Shown here: positions 10,802 to 13,453 of the stretch, in pieces
How positions within the stretch are numbered: position 1 is the stretch's first letter
How the letters are laid out: each line of letters begins with the position of its first letter
Origin: OFTM291 sp041741375
Lineage (GTDB): Bacteria; Gemmatimonadota; Gemmatimonadetes; Gemmatimonadales; GWC2-71-9
DNA: 13,453 nt
Assembly (NCBI GenBank): GCA_041741375.1
Contig: JBGSKF010000204.1
Coordinates: forward strand, 1 to 13,453
Direction: 5' to 3'
Program-made: the position numbers and the translations under genes
The notes under the pieces: model-generated
The model's input: only the letters and a program-made list of their open reading frames with translations
Told to the model about the DNA's origin: nothing
The model's database searches: none

Positions 10802-11847
10802 GAGTCGGTCTCCGCCTGGTTCGGGCGCGACGCGAGTGCCCGGGTGACCACGGCGGTCAGGGCGGCATGCACGTCGGGATCGAGCACCGTTCCCACCAGA
10901 TCGCCGAGCCGTTCGACCGCCACCGGCTCCGGCATCTGTTCCTGATAGGGCCGGGCGGTGGTCAAGGCGTCGAAAATTTCCACGATGCCGATGATCCGGG
11001 CGCCGAGGGGAATGGCGTTGCCTGCCAGTCCATCCGGATACCCCCGGCCGTCCCACCGTTCGTGATGCCCTCGCACATAGCTGACGATGGGCCGCAGGTG
11101 GGTCAACGGCGCCAGGATCTGGGCGCCGATGATGGCGTGCGCCTTAACGTGGGCAAACTCGTCGTCGGTCAGCGGGCCCTGCTTGTTCAGGACCTCCTCC
11201 CGAATGGCGATCTTGCCGATGTCGTGGAGGCGCCCCGCGGTCCGGACCAGGGCCACCTCGTCGTCGGAGAGACTCAGCTCGACGGCGATCTGCGCGGCGA
11301 GGTCGGACACCCTCATCGAGTGGCCCCGCAGATAGGGATCCTTGGCTTCGAGGGCGTTGACCAGGGCCTCGAGTGTGGCCACCGAGATGTGCTCGAGATT
11401 GGCGCGCTCCCGGTGCAGTTCGGCCGTCCGGATCGCCACCTCCTCCTTGAGCCAGGACTGCATCTGTCGGCTGTCCATCAACTGCTCCCGCTGCTGCAGG
11501 GCCCGCTGAATGGCGCGATGGAGATCGCTCAGATCGACCGGCTTGGTCAGGTAGTCGATGGCTCCCCGCTGCATGCAGAGCGCCGCACTGGTCGCATCGT
11601 TGACGGCCGTGAGCATGAGAATGGCGGCGTTCGGCTCCAGGTCGAGAACCTGCGGGACCAGGTCGATGCCGCTCACACCCGGCAGACGGACGTCGAGCAG
11701 CACGCAGGCGATCTTGTGGAGGCGGAGAAGGTTGAGGGCCTCCTCCCCGTCGCCCGCCACATGCACGGTGTACCCCTGCTGGGTGAGGAAGCGGCGCAGG
11801 GCGCTCCGGATCGGCGCCTCGTCATCCACCACCAGCAGGGAAAGCAT
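10798..11847 (-). CDS. HD-GYP response regulator (cyclic-di-GMP phosphodiesterase)
   Basis: A 349-aa two-domain protein. The receiver (2-118) has D8/D9, phospho-acceptor D52 (LLDVRLPG), T80 and K102. A coiled-coil linker (about 119-155) leads to an HD-GYP domain with GHSMRV, H208-D209 (RLHDIGKIAI), H237, H261-H262 and the signature WDGRGYPDGLAG. HD-GYP enzymes hydrolyse c-di-GMP to pGpG or GMP in the cytoplasm, here presumably switched by phosphorylation. The metal-site Asp expected in the A-D-x-F-D-A-L motif is Glu (VEIFDAL, E290), a conservative change that could alter metal use. The reading frame is open 42 codons further upstream, but ATG 11845-11847 matches the receiver start and has GGAGGAG (11854-11860) 6 nt upstream. 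It overlaps the REC-DHp gene by 4 nt. Confidence 0.95.
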   Translation of the reverse strand: MLSLLVVDDEAPIRSALRRFLTQQGYTVHVAGDGEEALNLLRLHKIACVLLDVRLPGVSGIDLVPQVLDLEPNAAILMLTAVNDATSAALCMQRGAIDYLTKPVDLSDLHRAIQRALQQREQLMDSRQMQSWLKEEVAIRTAELHRERANLEHISVATLEALVNALEAKDPYLRGHSMRVSDLAAQIAVELSLSDDEVALVRTAGRLHDIGKIAIREEVLNKQGPLTDDEFAHVKAHAIIGAQILAPLTHLRPIVSYVRGHHERWDGRGYPDGLAGNAIPLGARIIGIVEIFDALTTARPYQEQMPEPVAVERLGDLVGTVLDPDVHAALTAVVTRALASRPNQAETDS

Positions 11848-11924
11848 CGCCGTCTCCTCCGGTGAGGAGCGGTCCTTCGAGGGCAGGGTCACGAACGGAA
11901 GTCCCCGGGAAGCGGGTCGCCCGG

Positions 11925-11954
11925 AAACTACCGGACTCACGGGACGCCCGTCAA
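11925..11954 (-). promoter_or_regulatory. Candidate promoter of the HD-GYP/REC-DHp operon
   Basis: On the minus strand TTGACG (11949-11954) is followed after 18 nt by TAGTTT (11925-11930). It lies between the mqnD stop and the HD-GYP start, giving a leader of about 70 nt and separating the signalling operon from mqnD. Confidence 0.45.
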
Positions 11955-11962
11955 GCAAGGGT

Positions 11963-12805
11963 TCATCCGACAAAGGTGACGTCGACCGCTTCCGGGAGGA
12001 CCCCCTCGGCGTGCCCGCGTGCCAGCAGGCGCCGGACCGCCTCCCGACCCCGGGCGCCGTAATCGAGGGTCCATTCGTTCACGTACATGCCGACGAAGGT
12101 GTCGGTCCGCTCATGTCCTATCCCGCGGTTGTACTGCATGGCATGATCGAGGGCCTCCTGCCGGTGGTCCAGCGCCCAGGCGATGCTGGCCTTGAGGTCC
12201 CGGGCGATCTGCTCCGTCAACTCGGGCCCCAGATCCCTCCGCACCACGTTCCCGCCGAGGGGCAGGGGCAGGCCCGTCTCCTCCATCCACCAGGCCCCCA
12301 GATCGGCGTGGAGATGGAGGCCCCGATCGGCGTAGGTGAGCTGCCCCTCATGAATCAGCAACCCCACATCCACCGTTCCCGCCAGTACCGCATCCTCGAT
12401 CGCATCGAAGGGCATCACCACCGGGTCGCACCCCGGTTGATAGAGCCGCAGGGCGAGCCAGGCCGTGGTGAGCGTGCCGGGGATCGCCACCCGGACTCCC
12501 CGGAGGGCGCGCCGCGGATCCACCGGCGCCGGGGACCGCGACACCAGCCGGGGCCCGTACCCGTCTCCCATCGACGACCCGCTCGCCAGGAGGGCATAGC
12601 GATCGGCCAGATAGGCATAGGCGTGGATGGACACCGCGGAGACTTCCAGCTCGCCGACCCGGGCGCGATGATTGAGGCTCTCGATGTCGCTCAGCTCGTG
12701 CTCGTAGACCAGGTCGCCGGTGTCCAGCTTGCCGGCGGTGAGCGCGTAGAACATGAACGCATCGTCACTGTCGGGACTGTGGGTGACGCGGATGGTTCTG
12801 GGCAT
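11963..12805 (-). CDS. mqnD: 1,4-dihydroxy-6-naphthoate synthase (futalosine menaquinone pathway)
   Basis: A 280-aa protein matching MqnD, a periplasmic-binding-protein-fold enzyme of the cytoplasm. It converts cyclic dehypoxanthine futalosine to 1,4-dihydroxy-6-naphthoate. Landmarks in order: S-P-D-S-D-D-A-F-M-F-Y-A-L-T-A-G-K (in place of the common SPCPNDTF), DIESLNHRARVGELEVSAVS, HAYAYLADRYALLASGSS, GYGPRLV, G-V-R-V-A-I-P-G-T-L-T-T-A, VGLLIHEGQLTYADRGL and DLGAWWMEETGLPLPLGG, the last being highly characteristic. Length is normal and there is no signal peptide. The Cys-Pro in the family opening is replaced by Asp-Ser, which deserves a check. No other mqn gene is in the window. The ATG at 12803-12805 has only a weak AAGG upstream and follows the preceding gene by 36 nt. 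Confidence 0.9.
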   Translation of the reverse strand: MPRTIRVTHSPDSDDAFMFYALTAGKLDTGDLVYEHELSDIESLNHRARVGELEVSAVSIHAYAYLADRYALLASGSSMGDGYGPRLVSRSPAPVDPRRALRGVRVAIPGTLTTAWLALRLYQPGCDPVVMPFDAIEDAVLAGTVDVGLLIHEGQLTYADRGLHLHADLGAWWMEETGLPLPLGGNVVRRDLGPELTEQIARDLKASIAWALDHRQEALDHAMQYNRGIGHERTDTFVGMYVNEWTLDYGARGREAVRRLLARGHAEGVLPEAVDVTFVG

Positions 12806-12841
12806 GGGCCTTGGGTGCGGGAGTGAGCGAGGAATCGCCGC

Positions 12842-13453
12842 TCAGGGAGCGACGGCGGCGGTGGCGGCGGACCGGAACTGGTCCAGGATGTCGCGGTGAT
12901 CGATGTATTCGGGCCGCTCCAGTGCGATCTGTGCGGGGAAGAGCTTCAGAAAGGCGCGGTAGGCCTCCCGGCTGGCAGCGGTATCTCCCCGCAGTTCGGC
13001 CACGGTTCCCCGGACGACGAAGCCAAACAGATTGTCGGGGGACACCCGATGGATGGTGTCGGCCAGGGCCAGGGAACCGGCCCAGTCGCCGACACTGGCC
13101 CGGAGGACGGCACCATGGTACCGGGCATCGACGGTGACGGCATCCAGCTGGGCGTAGGCCCCGAGGGCCATCGGGGTGAAGCTGTTCGCGGTGGCGGTGT
13201 CACCCCGGGCGGCGGCCTCCATGATCCGGTCGTTCAGCCGGATGAAGCGCTCCAGGGGGGACATCTGGCTGATGTCCGGCGCGGCGCCGGATGCGGGGGC
13301 GCCGACAGCTCCCACATTGCCCGCATTGCCCATGTCGGGAACCACCGGGGTCCGGGTCCCCTGGACCAGCCACCAGGCCACGAGGAGCAGAGCGACCACC
13401 CCCACGCTCACTGCGGCGATCCCCCCGCGCCGGAGCCGGCCGGGAACCGCCGG
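12842..13453 (-). CDS. Membrane-anchored protein, 5' end beyond the window
   Basis: The frame is open to the window edge; the last visible N-terminal residues (R-L-R-R-G-G-I-A-A-V) lead into one membrane helix (VGVVALLLVAWWLVQG). The start is therefore probably outside the window, although a GTG at 13409-13411 is available. After the helix comes a Gly/Ala/Pro-rich linker, then a largely helical domain. Segments such as ARYHGAVLRASVGDWAGSLA and LFGFVVRGTVAELRGDTAAS have the small-large residue spacing of tetratricopeptide-like helix pairs. Basic residues before the helix and none after suggest the helical domain faces the periplasm. Function unknown. It ends 36 nt before mqnD on the same strand and could be co-transcribed with it. 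Confidence 0.72.
   Translation of the reverse strand, partial: PAVPGRLRRGGIAAVSVGVVALLLVAWWLVQGTRTPVVPDMGNAGNVGAVGAPASGAAPDISQMSPLERFIRLNDRIMEAAARGDTATANSFTPMALGAYAQLDAVTVDARYHGAVLRASVGDWAGSLALADTIHRVSPDNLFGFVVRGTVAELRGDTAASREAYRAFLKLFPAQIALERPEYIDHRDILDQFRSAATAAVAP

Overview
The window is GC-rich bacterial DNA with tightly packed genes, frequent GTG starts, 4-nt GTGA stop/start overlaps and lipoprotein or Ala-X-Ala-Gln-type signal peptides. Its menaquinone gene belongs to the futalosine route (MqnD-like), and the intergenic spacers hold 7-bp-periodic G/C-rich repeats. Together this suggests a soil or aquatic Gemmatimonadota-like organism. That is an inference: no rRNA or other phylogenetic marker is present, so the phylum stays provisional.

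Left part (1-3930): a Lys/Pro tail of a plus-strand gene meets a minus-strand block. Read 5'->3' on the minus strand, the block is a cold-shock protein with a long structured leader (promoter near 3921, terminator-like hairpin with U-tract at 3811-3843), a small secreted protein, a LivJ-type substrate-binding lipoprotein, and a methyl-accepting chemotaxis-like receptor whose start lies 1 nt after the lipoprotein stop. No permease or ATPase accompanies the binding protein, so it probably presents ligand to the receptor.

Middle (3930-7020): heptad repeat arrays flank an unrecognised 208-aa protein. A roughly 800-bp gene-free stretch follows. It holds operator-like inverted repeats, a sigma70-like promoter (5002-5029), many perfect or near-perfect helices and a strong intrinsic terminator (5409-5452), which together look like an independent structured RNA of about 420 nt. 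Next come a stand-alone Fis-type DNA-binding protein and, overlapping it by 4 nt, a YceI-domain protein. The YceI reading frame has no stop at the domain end and runs antisense through a complete GspH/FimT-type pseudopilin gene.

Right part (7020-13453): a plus-strand operon encodes a MerR-like regulator, LemA and an M48 (HtpX-type) membrane protease. Convergent heptad arrays and a palindrome separate it from a minus-strand block. In transcription order that block is a truncated membrane-anchored protein at the window edge, MqnD, an HD-GYP response regulator with its own promoter, a REC-DHp-pseudoREC protein that lacks a kinase ATPase domain and appears to start at CTG, and a short MscL channel. 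The regulator pair is translationally coupled. The order suggests c-di-GMP/phosphorelay genes linked to an osmotic safety valve, but co-function of MscL is inferred only from position.
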